From assembly GCA_002403205.1 (NCBI GenBank), contig DHHJ01000029.1, positions 89,312 to 153,311 of the forward strand: DNA of 64,000 nt. Reading direction: 5' to 3'. Below the pieces are notes generated by a model that was not told where the DNA came from, ran no database searches, and saw only the letters and a list, made by a program, of their open reading frames with translations. The stretch comes from Anaerolineaceae bacterium UBA4775 (GTDB lineage: Bacteria; Chloroflexota; Anaerolineae; Anaerolineales; Anaerolineaceae). Of the stretch, positions 42,170 to 51,289 are shown piece by piece. Both the position numbers and the translations under genes were made by a program. Every line of letters begins with the position of its first letter. Within the stretch, counting starts at the first letter, position 1.

Positions 42170-43479
42170 CACTGATCTCCCAGGGTCTCAATGACCTGCT
42201 GCGCTGCCTGGGCGGGGTCCACCGCACCTTGAAGGACCTGCCGGCTGCCTTCACGCAGCAGCGGGCCAAGGCTGAGGACAACATCATTGGACGGCCGCAA
42301 CACGGTCATCAACGCAATCTGGTTAATGGTTGAACGGGTCCTCTGATTTTGCCAGACCTGGAGTGAGGAAGGTCGGGTCGGGATATAACCGGCCGCCAGG
42401 GTCCACTCTGCCAGGAACTCAGGCTCGACCAGGTATTCTGCCAGGGCAACCGCCATGGGATGACGGTGTTCCTGTGCAGAAGCAAGCGCCCAGCTCATCC
42501 CGGTACCCAAGGAAACTCCGCCCTCTGTACCCGGGTAAATGGGAACGAGGGTGGCGTCCTCTGGCGATTCTTTGAGCACATCCGAAACCCAGGTAACAGC
42601 AAAGTCGACCTGACCATCCTTGAAAGCCGTCCAGACCTGGCCTGAAGTTTGATACTGCGCTAACCAATCCGGGAAAGTGCCAGCCTCAACCCCAGCCTCC
42701 ATTAAACGGTAAACTTCCGTCAGCGGGTCAAGCTCCAGTTGAGGACGCCGCTGTGTATCCTGCAAAAGGCCGCCTTCTGCCAGGTACAGGGCCATGGGGA
42801 ACAACGATTGATCGTGTTCGGCAGGGTAAGCCAGGACAAGTCCGGTTTCAAACAGCTCAGCCCAGCTTTCGGGACGTTCAGGCGTGGTTTCAGCCCGATA
42901 AACCAGCGCCAGGGCATCAGCCGCAAAGGGCAGCCCAAAAGTACTCCCCTGGATGAGGGCCATGGCGCGGGTGAAGCCGTACCAATCGGCATCATCCGGG
43001 CTCTCGGTCATCCCATCCATGGAAAAGATGAGGCCTTTCAAGGCCGCAGTCTCCAAATCCGGCCGCGAAAGCGCGATCAGATCGGGTAAAGTGTCCGGCG
43101 CTGCCGCACTGCTGGCCGTCAGGGCATCCAGCAAGCCTCCGGCACCGCTGGCGGCTTTAACCCGAAGGTTGATTTCAACCCCGTTGATCTCTGCAAAGGC
43201 AGCCAGCCTATCTGCAAACAGGGCACTGGCAGCGGTTTCCAGGTCCGGGTCCATTTCTGGCGGCACCCACAGGGTCAGCGAGGTGACCGGCGGCAGGGTC
43301 GCTTCGGTCTCCGGGGGCGTTTCGGGCGTTGGGGTGATCTGATCGGCATCATCCGGTTGGGTCGTGGGCGTTGGGACATCATCTACCAGCCAGGGAATCT
43401 CAACAGGAAGACCCTCGCATGCCGCAAGCAGCATTGCAAGGATGATCCCCAGGCTCAGTAGAATGCCTTTCCTTTTCAC
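42169..43479 (-). CDS. extracellular solute-binding lipoprotein, family 1 (sugar type), orphan
   Basis: A receptor like the maltose/multiple-sugar binding proteins. The signal peptide ends in the lipobox LLAAC; a Thr/Pro/Glu-rich linker (PTPTTQPDDADQITPTPETPPETEAT) precedes the binding domain, which starts SLTLWVPPEMDPDLE and has LPFAADALALVYR and AVTWVSDVL typical of family 1. No permease or ATPase genes adjoin. I prefer GTG 43479 (MKRKGILLSLGII); GTG 43491 is possible, and the frame is open to 43521. The M42 peptidase stop lies 28 bp upstream, so it may be read through from the peptidase genes. Confidence 0.88.
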   Translation of the reverse strand: MKRKGILLSLGIILAMLLAACEGLPVEIPWLVDDVPTPTTQPDDADQITPTPETPPETEATLPPVTSLTLWVPPEMDPDLETAASALFADRLAAFAEINGVEINLRVKAASGAGGLLDALTASSAAAPDTLPDLIALSRPDLETAALKGLIFSMDGMTESPDDADWYGFTRAMALIQGSTFGLPFAADALALVYRAETTPERPESWAELFETGLVLAYPAEHDQSLFPMALYLAEGGLLQDTQRRPQLELDPLTEVYRLMEAGVEAGTFPDWLAQYQTSGQVWTAFKDGQVDFAVTWVSDVLKESPEDATLVPIYPGTEGGVSLGTGMSWALASAQEHRHPMAVALAEYLVEPEFLAEWTLAAGYIPTRPSSLQVWQNQRTRSTINQIALMTVLRPSNDVVLSLGPLLREGSRQVLQGAVDPAQAAQQVIETLGDQ

Positions 43480-43507
43480 GTTCGTTTCCACGTTTTCTCT
43501 ACAAATG

Positions 43508-44506
43508 TCAATCCAGCACAATCGGCGCGCTCAGCAGCACAACCAGCAGTTTAATTGCATTTTCAACATCATCAGAGTCTACCATCTCGGATGGCGAATG
43601 GATATATCGGCAGGCGATCGAGACGCAGCCTGCGGGCACGCCTCCCCGGGTCATCTGGATGGCCCGGCCATCCGTCCCCCCGGCTTCCAGCACCTCCAGC
43701 TGGTAAGGAATGTCAGCCTTTTCAGCAGTTGTGACCATCCAATCCACCAAGCGGGGGTCGGCAATGAAGCTTGAATCGCGCACTTTGATTGCCGGGCCGT
43801 CGCCCAGGGCGGTGGCCATCTTTGGGTTGACGCGCGGCGTGTCACCGCTGCGGGTCACATCCACGGCAAAACCCACATCGGGATCAACGCCGAAGGCAGC
43901 GGTCGTTGCACCGCGAATGCCAACCTCTTCCTGCGTGCTGAACACAAAATGCACCTCATGGGGCGTGGCCTCCAGCCGTTTTAACGCTTCAACCGCCACG
44001 GCGGCTGCCACCCGGTCATCCATCGACTTGGCCACCATGCGCTTGCCAAGGTCCAAAAACGGGCGTTCAAACCCGCATACATCGCCAACCTTCACTGGGC
44101 AATCCGCTTTGCTGGTTGCCCCTACATCAATAAACAGGTCAGAAAGCATGGGCATCTTTCCCCGCTCGATACCGTCAATGCCGATCACACCTCGGGTGCC
44201 GTCCATGAACACCACACGGCCGCCATAGCAGGTCAGGGGTGAAATGCCGCCGATATTCGTAAAGCGGACAAACCCATTTTCGTCAATATGGGTGACCATC
44301 AAGCCGATCTCGTCGATGTGCGCAGAGACCATCACACGCATGCCGTCTTCCGTTTGGGTGCCTTTTCTGGCGATCAGGCTGCCAAGGGCATCCACGCGGA
44401 CTTCGTCGGCATGGCCATCGATCGCCTCGCGGATCACATCGCGGATCGCGTATTCAAAACCGGAAGGCCCGGGGGTTTCAACAAGCTTTTGGATTAAGGA
44501 TTTCAT
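43508..44506 (-). CDS. M42-family aminopeptidase, copy 1
   Basis: A di-metal aminopeptidase of the TET/FrvX type that trims peptides in the cytosol. Ligand and catalytic blocks: SAHIDEIGLMV, SMDDRVAAAVAVE, STQEEVGIRGA, AVDVTRSGDTPR, and a final histidine in YIHSPSEMVDSDDV. 332 residues, normal length. ATG 44506 follows AGGAGCAACTTG. It is the last of three M42 genes in a row (54-bp gap to copy 2). All three have complete ligand sets but differ around them, pointing to different substrate preferences. Confidence 0.94.
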   Translation of the reverse strand: MKSLIQKLVETPGPSGFEYAIRDVIREAIDGHADEVRVDALGSLIARKGTQTEDGMRVMVSAHIDEIGLMVTHIDENGFVRFTNIGGISPLTCYGGRVVFMDGTRGVIGIDGIERGKMPMLSDLFIDVGATSKADCPVKVGDVCGFERPFLDLGKRMVAKSMDDRVAAAVAVEALKRLEATPHEVHFVFSTQEEVGIRGATTAAFGVDPDVGFAVDVTRSGDTPRVNPKMATALGDGPAIKVRDSSFIADPRLVDWMVTTAEKADIPYQLEVLEAGGTDGRAIQMTRGGVPAGCVSIACRYIHSPSEMVDSDDVENAIKLLVVLLSAPIVLD

Positions 44507-44560
44507 CAAGTTGCTCCTGAAGGGTAATCAATTCAACAGTCAATTAATCTTTACGGTCTT

Positions 44561-45661
44561 TTAGTCTCGCCGCTCGCCAGCCAGCAGGCCGGGTGTGACC
44601 CTGCTGAGCGCACTGTGCAGCAGGCGCAGGCTGTTCGCCCAGTCATCCAGGCGGGCGATGCTGGCGGCCGTGTGGGCATACCGAATAGGCACAGAAACAG
44701 ACACACTGGGAATCCCCGCCCGAGTCTTGTGGATCGCCCCAGCATCTGTACCCCCGCCGCCGGGCTGGCGCAACTGGCAGGGGATCCCCTCCTGTGCGGC
44801 GGTCTCAACCAGCCAGTTCACCAAGCGGCGGTCGGGAATGGTGGCAGAATCCATCACATAGACTGCCGGGCCGGCATCCAGGCGGGTGTTGAAGCGGTCA
44901 TTTTCATCATCTTCGTCCCAATGCGGCAGATCGTAAGCCGGGGTGGCATCAACGGCCACCGCCATGTCGGGATCGAGCGCATAGGCTGCCACACGCGCAC
45001 CCCGCAAGCCGACTTCCTCCTGGACGGTGAAAGCCGCTAAAAGGTCAATCTGATCCGGCGCGTGTTTGAGAAGTTCAATCAACGTGGCCACCCCCAGGCG
45101 GTCATCCAGGGCTTTGGCACGCAGGCTCGGCCCGAGGACCTCAAACCGGGTAGCAAAACCAGCCCGGTCGCCGGGTTTGACCTGGTCACCGATCTCCGGC
45201 CCGAGGTCAATACGCAGGCTGGAGACCTCAATTTTCTTCTTACGTTCATCGGCTGTGGTCATGTGGATCGGTTTGGCACCGATCACACCAGGCCGGTGCT
45301 CACGCCCGACCATCACCGATTTGCCCGGCAACTGGCGCTCATCAACGCCGCCAACCCGTTCGAATTCGAATAAACCCTCATCGTGCTTCTTGACGATCAT
45401 GAACCCAATCTCGTCCATATGGGCAGCCAGCATAACTCGCACCCGGTTCTCGCCCCGGCCAAACCGGGTGGCGAGCACATTCCCCAGGGCATCCACCCTG
45501 ACCTCGTCGGCAATCAGTTTGATTTCTTCGAGCACGATCTGACGGACTTCATGTTCGTCTCCCGAGACGGCAACGGCGTTGCACAGTTTTTCCAGCAAAG
45601 CAATTTGGCTGGCACCGACCTCCGGCACCTGGCCTGCAGATATCTCAAGTTTCTTGGTCAT
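44561..45661 (-). CDS. M42-family aminopeptidase, copy 2
   Basis: Second member of the tandem set, 366 residues. Conserved blocks: LAAHMDEIGFMI, KALDDRLGVATLIE, TVQEEVGLRGARV, VAVDATPAYD, the substrate-pocket region GGGTDAGAIHKTRAGIPSVSVSVPIRYAHT. It has an insertion of about 20 residues compared with copy 1, around the AYDLPHWDEDDENDRFN acidic segment, near the active site. ATG 45661 is only 3 bp from the stop of copy 3. Likely a TET-like dodecamer, by family. Confidence 0.94.
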   Translation of the reverse strand: MTKKLEISAGQVPEVGASQIALLEKLCNAVAVSGDEHEVRQIVLEEIKLIADEVRVDALGNVLATRFGRGENRVRVMLAAHMDEIGFMIVKKHDEGLFEFERVGGVDERQLPGKSVMVGREHRPGVIGAKPIHMTTADERKKKIEVSSLRIDLGPEIGDQVKPGDRAGFATRFEVLGPSLRAKALDDRLGVATLIELLKHAPDQIDLLAAFTVQEEVGLRGARVAAYALDPDMAVAVDATPAYDLPHWDEDDENDRFNTRLDAGPAVYVMDSATIPDRRLVNWLVETAAQEGIPCQLRQPGGGGTDAGAIHKTRAGIPSVSVSVPIRYAHTAASIARLDDWANSLRLLHSALSRVTPGLLAGERRD

Positions 45662-45664
45662 CAA

Positions 45665-46723
45665 TCACTCTTCCCATTGGATCTGGTCAAGGGCATCAGG
45701 GGTCAGGTCAGCGATGACCGCTGCCATCAGCCGCCCGGCCCGGCGGATATCCTTGAGCGAAACGGTTTCAACCGGCGTGTGCATGTACCGCAGCGGGATC
45801 CCCACCACCATGCAGGGAATGCCTTCAGCCACCACCTGGATGGCCATCGCGTCGGTGCCTGACATCTTCGGCATCAAGTCCCGGTGATAGGGGATCTCAA
45901 ACGCTTTGGCTTTTTCCTCAAACAGGCGGTACAGCGCCGGGTGGATGTTCGGACCGTAGCCAAGCCCGACACCCTCTCCGAAGGGCAGGCTGCGCCAATC
46001 GGAGGAACCCGGCCCTTTGGCAAAACAGACATCGATCACAATGGCGATGTCAGGGCGGATGTCAAAGGGTGAAGTGAAAGCCCCGCCCAGGGTCGCTTCC
46101 TCCTGGGCAGATGCGACGGCCCACACATCCCAATCATGGGCGCGGTTGTTCAGTTCATCCAGGCACAGCGTTGTTGCTGCCACCGAAACGCGGTTATCGA
46201 GGGTGTGCCCGGCAAGCGCTTCACCGGTCAGTTCCAGCGGCTCCTGCGAAAAGGAGATCGTATCACCAACGCGCACCTTCTCCTCGACCGACTCCGGGTG
46301 CAAGCCCACATCAACCAGCAGATATGGCAACGCCACCGGGCCGTCGCCTGCTTCTTGAGGCAGCAGGTGCGCCGGCGGTTGAACAACCATGCCGGGCAGT
46401 GTTTCCCGGCCGTGCACGGTTACCAGCTGGCCTGGCAGGATGCGGTGGTCAATCCCGCCCACCTGGGTCACGCGCAGCAACCCGCCCTGGATGCCGGTGA
46501 CCATCAATCCGATCGCATCCATATGCGCAGAGATCAAAACCCTGCGCCTGGGCTCCGGCCCCTGGCCGGTCTTCAAGCCGTGCAAGCTGCCGATCTTGCT
46601 CACCATCAGCGCATCCGTGAGCGGTTCCCAGGCCTCATGGACGATCTCCCTGATCGGGCTCTCAAAACCTGAGAGCCCCGCTGCAGACAACATCGTTTTT
46701 AAATGGGCTAACAAATCAATCAT
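45665..46723 (-). CDS. M42-family aminopeptidase, copy 3 (most divergent)
   Basis: First gene of the set, 352 residues. Blocks are altered: SAHMDAIGLMV (Ala for the usual Glu after HMD), HTLDNRVSVAAT, SAQEEATLGGAF in place of QEEVGxRG, IVIDVCFAKGPG, and LRYMHTPVETVSLKDI. The two-glutamate catalytic pair and the metal ligands are kept, so it should be active. ATG 46723 gives MIDLLAHLKTMLSAAGLSGFE, a normal M42 N-terminus. The gap to the upstream gene is 37 bp. Confidence 0.92.
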   Translation of the reverse strand: MIDLLAHLKTMLSAAGLSGFESPIREIVHEAWEPLTDALMVSKIGSLHGLKTGQGPEPRRRVLISAHMDAIGLMVTGIQGGLLRVTQVGGIDHRILPGQLVTVHGRETLPGMVVQPPAHLLPQEAGDGPVALPYLLVDVGLHPESVEEKVRVGDTISFSQEPLELTGEALAGHTLDNRVSVAATTLCLDELNNRAHDWDVWAVASAQEEATLGGAFTSPFDIRPDIAIVIDVCFAKGPGSSDWRSLPFGEGVGLGYGPNIHPALYRLFEEKAKAFEIPYHRDLMPKMSGTDAMAIQVVAEGIPCMVVGIPLRYMHTPVETVSLKDIRRAGRLMAAVIADLTPDALDQIQWEE

Positions 46724-46760
46724 AAAATTTCATTTCCTTGTTGAATTTTGATCAAAACGC

Positions 46761-47144
46761 TCAATCACCTGTTTCGGTCGGTATTTCGGTTGGCGTGGGT
46801 GTCGGCGGAACGGCCGTCGCTGTGTCCGTGGGGACGAGGGTCTCTGTCGCGGTGACTGTGGGTGTGGCAGTATGTGTTGGCGTGGCTGTGAGCGTTGCCG
46901 TAGGTGTATTGGTGGCCGTCGGTGTGATTGAGGGCGTGAGGGTGATATACGGTGTGGGGGTGATCGTCGGCGTCCGTGTGGCCGTTGCAGTGACCGTCGG
47001 GGTCATCCCCTCTTGCCCTGCTTGGTTCACCTGCAAAATCACCAGACCCAGGCAATAACAGGGAATGGTGACCAGGATGATCACCATTAAGATGTAACGA
47101 ACCCGTTTTTGTCTGCTCAGGTCTTCCAAAACACCTCCAACCAA
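46761..47144 (-). CDS. membrane protein with long Thr/Pro-rich extracytoplasmic tail
   Basis: A 127-residue protein: a short basic N-terminus (SRQKRVRY), one membrane helix (ILMVIILVTIPCYCLGLVIL), then about 80 residues of Thr/Pro/Ala repeats (TATRTPTITPTP, TATNTPTATLTATPTHTATPT). Such tails act as stalks crossing the cell wall and may be glycosylated. The plus strand has an open frame of Val/Gly repeats here, a shadow of the repetitive codons. It lies upstream of the M42 genes, but a link is not shown. Confidence 0.72.
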   Translation of the reverse strand: MVGGVLEDLSRQKRVRYILMVIILVTIPCYCLGLVILQVNQAGQEGMTPTVTATATRTPTITPTPYITLTPSITPTATNTPTATLTATPTHTATPTVTATETLVPTDTATAVPPTPTPTEIPTETGD

Positions 47145-47210
47145 TCAAATCATAACATCAGGTAACGGGCTGGGCAAGGTAAATCTTGTGGTCATACCGC
47201 TGATGGGGCC

Positions 47211-47972
47211 TTATCCAGGCTTTTTGGCAGTGAACCACACCCGGGGCGACGTTGTTTGCAGTTCAGAGCGTTTGCTCAGGCTGCCAAACATGTCGATCAC
47301 CTCAAACCCGGTTTCACGCAGCAAGAACTGCACGTCGGCGACCGGGTAACCGCGCTCCTGGTGGGTTTCCTCGATACGCTCCCATAAGCCATTGTCCAGT
47401 TTCTTGAAGATCGTCAACGCCATGGTGGCCACCAGGTTCTCGTAATCAAACTCATGCTGGTGCAGTTCAATGAAATCGTCCGCCTGGTTCTGGATATAGG
47501 TTTTTTCCCGCATCCAATCCACCGCCAGGCCGTAAATCGTGTTCATATCGAAGATGTACAACCCGCCCGGCCTGAGCGCATCATACGCGCAGCGGATGGC
47601 ATCGTGCAGGTCTCTGACCGATAACAAGTAGTTCATGCTGTCAAAAAAGCACGTGACCAGGTCAAATTCCTCTTTGAAGGGCAGATGGCGCATGTCCTCA
47701 ATCCTGAAGTCGACTGCGGCATCCCCCTCGCGGGCACGCGCAACCGCCAGGGCGATCATCTCCTGCGACCGGTCCACCCCGGTGACCTGGCAGCCGCGTT
47801 GGGCCATGGACACGGCAAAACTGCCTTCCCCGCAGGCCACATCCAGCAGGCGCTGGGGCTGGAAATTCAGCGCATCCAGGTATTCCGGCAGCACAGAGGC
47901 CGCCAAATTCTGTGAAAAGCGCACATACGGCCCGCGCTGATAAATTGAGGCAAAACCTTCGTAGATTGGCAT
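47211..47972 (-). CDS. class I SAM-dependent methyltransferase
   Basis: A 253-residue methyltransferase with SAM motif I LLDVACGEGSFAVSMA, the acidic residue in VTGVDRSQEMIALA, RIEDMRHLPF, and FDLVTCFFDSMNYLL, followed by LRPGGLYIFDMNTIYGL. The C-terminal beta-rich part (FIELHQHEFDYENLVATMAL) matches small-molecule methyltransferases of the Methyltransf_25 type. Substrate unknown. A TATAAT box (minus, 47985-47990) lies 12 bp ahead of ATG, leaving a leader of only about 6 nt. Confidence 0.9.
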   Translation of the reverse strand: MPIYEGFASIYQRGPYVRFSQNLAASVLPEYLDALNFQPQRLLDVACGEGSFAVSMAQRGCQVTGVDRSQEMIALAVARAREGDAAVDFRIEDMRHLPFKEEFDLVTCFFDSMNYLLSVRDLHDAIRCAYDALRPGGLYIFDMNTIYGLAVDWMREKTYIQNQADDFIELHQHEFDYENLVATMALTIFKKLDNGLWERIEETHQERGYPVADVQFLLRETGFEVIDMFGSLSKRSELQTTSPRVWFTAKKPG

Positions 47973-47999
47973 GGTTACCGGGTAATTATAACTGCGATT

Positions 48000-48032
48000 G
48001 TGGTAGGTGTTAGGTAATAGGTATTAGGGTAT
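48000..48032. repeat. short-word repeat block
   Basis: TGTGGTAGGTGTTAGGTAATAGGTATTAGGG, the same word family as at 22312, 39190 and 53660. It lies just upstream of the methyltransferase promoter. Confidence 0.6.
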
Positions 48033-48111
48033 GAATGTGGAGTAAGTTCTATGTTAAAAATTGAACAATGCCAGATCACGTAATCCCAAATTCACTTATC
48101 CTTTTAAACCG

Positions 48112-48972
48112 TTAAGCAAACAGCTCTTCCCGCTCGTATTTTTCGTCCAGTTTGGCGATACCATACGAACACAGCGCGCCGAAGACAAACAGCAGCGCAG
48201 AGAGCCCGATCTCCCAGCCCCTGACGCCTGCCGGGATGATCACGATGGTCGACCCCACCACCACACCGAGGATGAAATGGTAAATCACCGTGTAGAATTT
48301 CTTGAACAGCCAGGCGATCAGTTTGGCTAAACCCAGCACAATCGCGATCCCGCCCAAAGCCAGGGGAATCACCACCCCCAGGTCAAGCACACGCAAGCCA
48401 GCCGCCATGGGATGATAGATCCCAAAATAGATCAGGAAGTTCGACGGGCTCAAACCCGGCACCACCACCCCCAGGCCGATCAGCGCGCCGCTCAACACCC
48501 AGTTGGCAAAGGAGGGCTCCAGCTGAATGGTATGGATGGTCTCCATCCACGACATCAGGAACACCGTGCCGACCGCGAAAGCAGCCAGAACCAGCCAGTG
48601 CCACCAATCCCGGCCCTGCTTGCCCGAGGTTTTGAGCAGCGAAGGAAACGTGCCGGAGATAAAGCCGATAAACAGCCAGGTGAACAAAGCAGGATAATGG
48701 GTGAAGGCAATGTCGACAACGGCGGCAAACGCGACCATGCCGATCACGCCGCCAATCCCCACAGGGATGAAAAACAGCACATTTTTAACAAAACGATGCT
48801 TTAAATTGCCCAAAAACCGGATCAAGGGCTCATAAATGCCGAATACCACCGCCAAAACACCGCCGGAAAGCCCCGGGGTGATGAAGCCAATCCCCACCAT
48901 AATGCCCTTCAACAGCCGTAAAACCCAGTCGATCACTGGGTTGTTTTTCCTGGATTGATTGACCACTGTCAT
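48112..48972 (-). CDS. DUF368-family polytopic membrane protein
   Basis: A 286-residue protein with about eight membrane helices. Two related motifs, GFITPGLSGGVLAVVFGIYEPLI and GVVVPGLSPSNFLIYFGIYHPM, mark the internal duplication of DUF368. This family (PopT) has been reported to carry undecaprenyl phosphate across the membrane for reuse in wall synthesis. ATG 48972 follows GGAGAGCAGAGAAAA. The gene stands apart; the 289 bp upstream of it (48973-49261) hold nothing I can support beyond a GGGGCTG/CAGCCCC hairpin after the peptidase. Confidence 0.93.
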   Translation of the reverse strand: MTVVNQSRKNNPVIDWVLRLLKGIMVGIGFITPGLSGGVLAVVFGIYEPLIRFLGNLKHRFVKNVLFFIPVGIGGVIGMVAFAAVVDIAFTHYPALFTWLFIGFISGTFPSLLKTSGKQGRDWWHWLVLAAFAVGTVFLMSWMETIHTIQLEPSFANWVLSGALIGLGVVVPGLSPSNFLIYFGIYHPMAAGLRVLDLGVVIPLALGGIAIVLGLAKLIAWLFKKFYTVIYHFILGVVVGSTIVIIPAGVRGWEIGLSALLFVFGALCSYGIAKLDEKYEREELFA

Positions 48973-49261
48973 TTTTCTCTGCTCTCCTCACGTCAAGATT
49001 TGCACAAAAAGCCCATCTATCTTACCCCCACAAGCGCTTAACTGGAAAGTGCCCATCATAAGCCCTTCAGTTCGGGCGGGGTTTGGCCTTCGCCCGTGTG
49101 TCTGGCTGTTCAATTGTGGATTTTTATCAACGCCGTTGAGTGCCTGGACAGGGGCACGCCAAAATGGGCATATTTTCACGCCCGCCTGTCATTTCACTCT
49201 ACAGCAGGGGAATCACTTGCACAGCCCTTCCACCGGGGCTGGCAGCCCCTGCAGGTGCGGG

Positions 49262-50620
49262 TCAATACTCGCCCATCAGCAGCACGATGCGGGCAAAATG
49301 CTTGGCGGCTTTTTCATACAAATCCAGGCTGATCGATTCGTTCGGGGCATGCACACGAGAATCGGAGTCGCCCGCGCCGGACGAGATGATCGGCACCCCC
49401 AGGTATTCCTGGAAGATGTAATTTGGGCCAGACCCGCCGATCATGGGGTTGATGCGGGAGGGCTGGTCGTAGACATCCTCCGCCGCCCGCACCGCCAGCC
49501 TGACTGCCGGGTGGTCCGGGTCCGTCTTGGCGCCGGGGTTCCCGCCCAGGTCCACAATTTCGACATCCTCGAACCCGTGTGCATCCAAATGCGCCCTGAG
49601 CTGCGCCAGGACCTGTTTGGGCGTCTGGTCAGGCACCAGGCGGAAGTCTACCTTGGCGCTGGCCTCTGCCGGTAACACAGTCTTGGAGCCTTTGCCCTGG
49701 TAACCAGCCGTGAGGCCGCAGATCGTGCAGGTCGGCTGGTAGACCGCCTGTATAGCCAGCTCGAGTGGGTCTTCAATGTCCTTTAAGAAGCCCGTCAGGC
49801 CGAACTCCTCGCGATAGTAAGCGACCATGTCGGGCAATTGCGCCAGCAGTTCCTTCTCGCGCGGCGTCGGCGGGATCACATCATCGTAAAACCCTGGCAG
49901 GAGAATGTTCTCATCCTGGTCTTTGAGGGTGTTCAGGGCCCACACCAGCCGCCAGGCGGCATTGGGGAAGATCGATCCCCCCGTGCCGGAATGCACGTCT
50001 CGGTTGGCTGTGCGCACCCGCAGCTCAACATAGCAGATGCCCCGCAGGCCCACCATCTGGACAGGGGCATTTTGATGGTCCACCCCGCCAACCTCCCACA
50101 CGCACACATCGCCAGCCAGCAGGTCCTTGTTCTCTTTCACAAAGGGTTCCAGGTTTACGCTGCCGATCTCTTCTTCACCTTCCACGACAAACTTGATGTT
50201 GCAGGGAAGCTCGCCATCTGCTGCCAGGATGGCATCAATCGCATGCAGGCGGGAGGTGAAGTTGCCTTTGTTATCCGCCACGCCTCGGGCATACAGCCTG
50301 CCCGCGCGCACCGTGGGCTCAAAAGGGGGAGAGTCCCACAGCTCCAGCGGCTCAGGCGGCTGAACATCGTAGTGATCGTAGACGATCAGGGTCGCATCGC
50401 CCTTGCCCGCCCGCTCAGCGAACACCACCGGCGACCCCCCCGTGGGCAGGATCTGCACCGCAAATCCGCGTGCCTTTAACGACTCTGCCACTTTTTCAGC
50501 ACAGGCCTGGATTCCCAGGTTCTGGGCTGCCACGCTGGGCTGGGCGCACAGGCGCGAAAGCTCGGCAACACTCTCATCTATATGAGATTCGATATATCGG
50601 TCAATGGTTGTCGTTTTCAT
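49262..50620 (-). CDS. M20-family dipeptidase / carboxypeptidase
   Basis: A cytosolic metallopeptidase cleaving dipeptides or acylated amino acids. Metal ligand blocks: YDHYDVQPPEPLELW, ARGVADNKGNF, FVVEGEEEIGS (general-base Glu pair), and a C-terminal IGGSGPNYIFQEYLGVP. The lid domain has VDHQNAPVQMVGLRGICYVEL and NRDVHSGTGGSIFPNAAWRLV, as in the CNDP/PepV-like M20 group. 452 residues. ATG 50620 follows AGAGGAAACG. Along with the M42 and M24 genes it points to peptide use. Confidence 0.94.
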   Translation of the reverse strand: MKTTTIDRYIESHIDESVAELSRLCAQPSVAAQNLGIQACAEKVAESLKARGFAVQILPTGGSPVVFAERAGKGDATLIVYDHYDVQPPEPLELWDSPPFEPTVRAGRLYARGVADNKGNFTSRLHAIDAILAADGELPCNIKFVVEGEEEIGSVNLEPFVKENKDLLAGDVCVWEVGGVDHQNAPVQMVGLRGICYVELRVRTANRDVHSGTGGSIFPNAAWRLVWALNTLKDQDENILLPGFYDDVIPPTPREKELLAQLPDMVAYYREEFGLTGFLKDIEDPLELAIQAVYQPTCTICGLTAGYQGKGSKTVLPAEASAKVDFRLVPDQTPKQVLAQLRAHLDAHGFEDVEIVDLGGNPGAKTDPDHPAVRLAVRAAEDVYDQPSRINPMIGGSGPNYIFQEYLGVPIISSGAGDSDSRVHAPNESISLDLYEKAAKHFARIVLLMGEY

Positions 50621-50674
50621 CGTTTCCTCTCACACGGTCAATGGGTCTGGCAACAGGCGCATCACAGCAAGCCG

Positions 50675-51289
50675 CTAAAAAAGCCCCTCAAGGACAGTGA
50701 CCACCCAGTCACCGGCATAGGCGAACATCATCATCTTAAGGATTTTGCCGATCACGCAATAAAACAGGAATTTCCACACCGGCATTTTTAGGACTCCAGC
50801 CAGCATGCCAGCCAGGTCGAATAAGGGATTGGGAATAAAAGCCAGGAACAAAATGGTCACGTCGCCGTATTTGCGCATCCATCGCACCACACGCTCGTAA
50901 CTGGCAGCATTTTCCACCACCGCCTGGCCGCTGAACCCTGCCATATACCCCGAAAGCTCTCCCAGGGCGGCCCCGGCGCCAGCCGCGATCGAAACCCAAA
51001 AGGGATGAAAAACCGCGCCCATTGCGGAGGTAAACACGACGCCGGGCACCGGCACAAGGATGGTGGCATTGGCAAGGATCGAAAACAAGAAAATGCCCGG
51101 GTACCCCAGCCCCTGCAAGGTCTGGATGCGCTCGCGGTTGATCACCAACACAACCGTCAGCGCAATCACCAGCAACAGAACGATGACTCGAATGGTGTTC
51201 AGGGTGCGTTTGGAGAGCCGCTGGGTCAAAGGAATGCGCTCAACGGCCGGGGGTTCTTCAGGCAAGGTCACGTTTTCGTCTGGATTCAA
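50675..51289 (-). CDS. VTT-domain (DedA / TVP38-like) membrane protein
   Basis: A 204-residue protein with an N-terminal membrane helix (TIRVIVLLLVIALTVVLVI) and a VTT domain with LVPVPGVVFTSAMGAVFHPFW, GELSGYMAGFSG and FLAFIPNPLFDLAGMLAG. DedA-type relatives move undecaprenyl phosphate or other phospholipids across the membrane. The start is TTG 51289 with GGAG nine bases ahead; it lies inside the end of udk (32-bp overlap). It shares no sequence with the DUF368 protein 1.7 kb away, although both families have been linked to lipid-carrier recycling. Confidence 0.88.
   Translation of the reverse strand: MNPDENVTLPEEPPAVERIPLTQRLSKRTLNTIRVIVLLLVIALTVVLVINRERIQTLQGLGYPGIFLFSILANATILVPVPGVVFTSAMGAVFHPFWVSIAAGAGAALGELSGYMAGFSGQAVVENAASYERVVRWMRKYGDVTILFLAFIPNPLFDLAGMLAGVLKMPVWKFLFYCVIGKILKMMMFAYAGDWVVTVLEGLF

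Noticed and set aside
46738..47058. Plus-strand ORF of Val/Gly/Ala repeats (SVGISVGVGVGGTAVAVSVG)
   Set aside because: It is antisense to the Thr/Pro tail of the membrane protein at 46761-47144; the repetitive codons open several frames. The minus frame has a membrane helix and a sensible layout.
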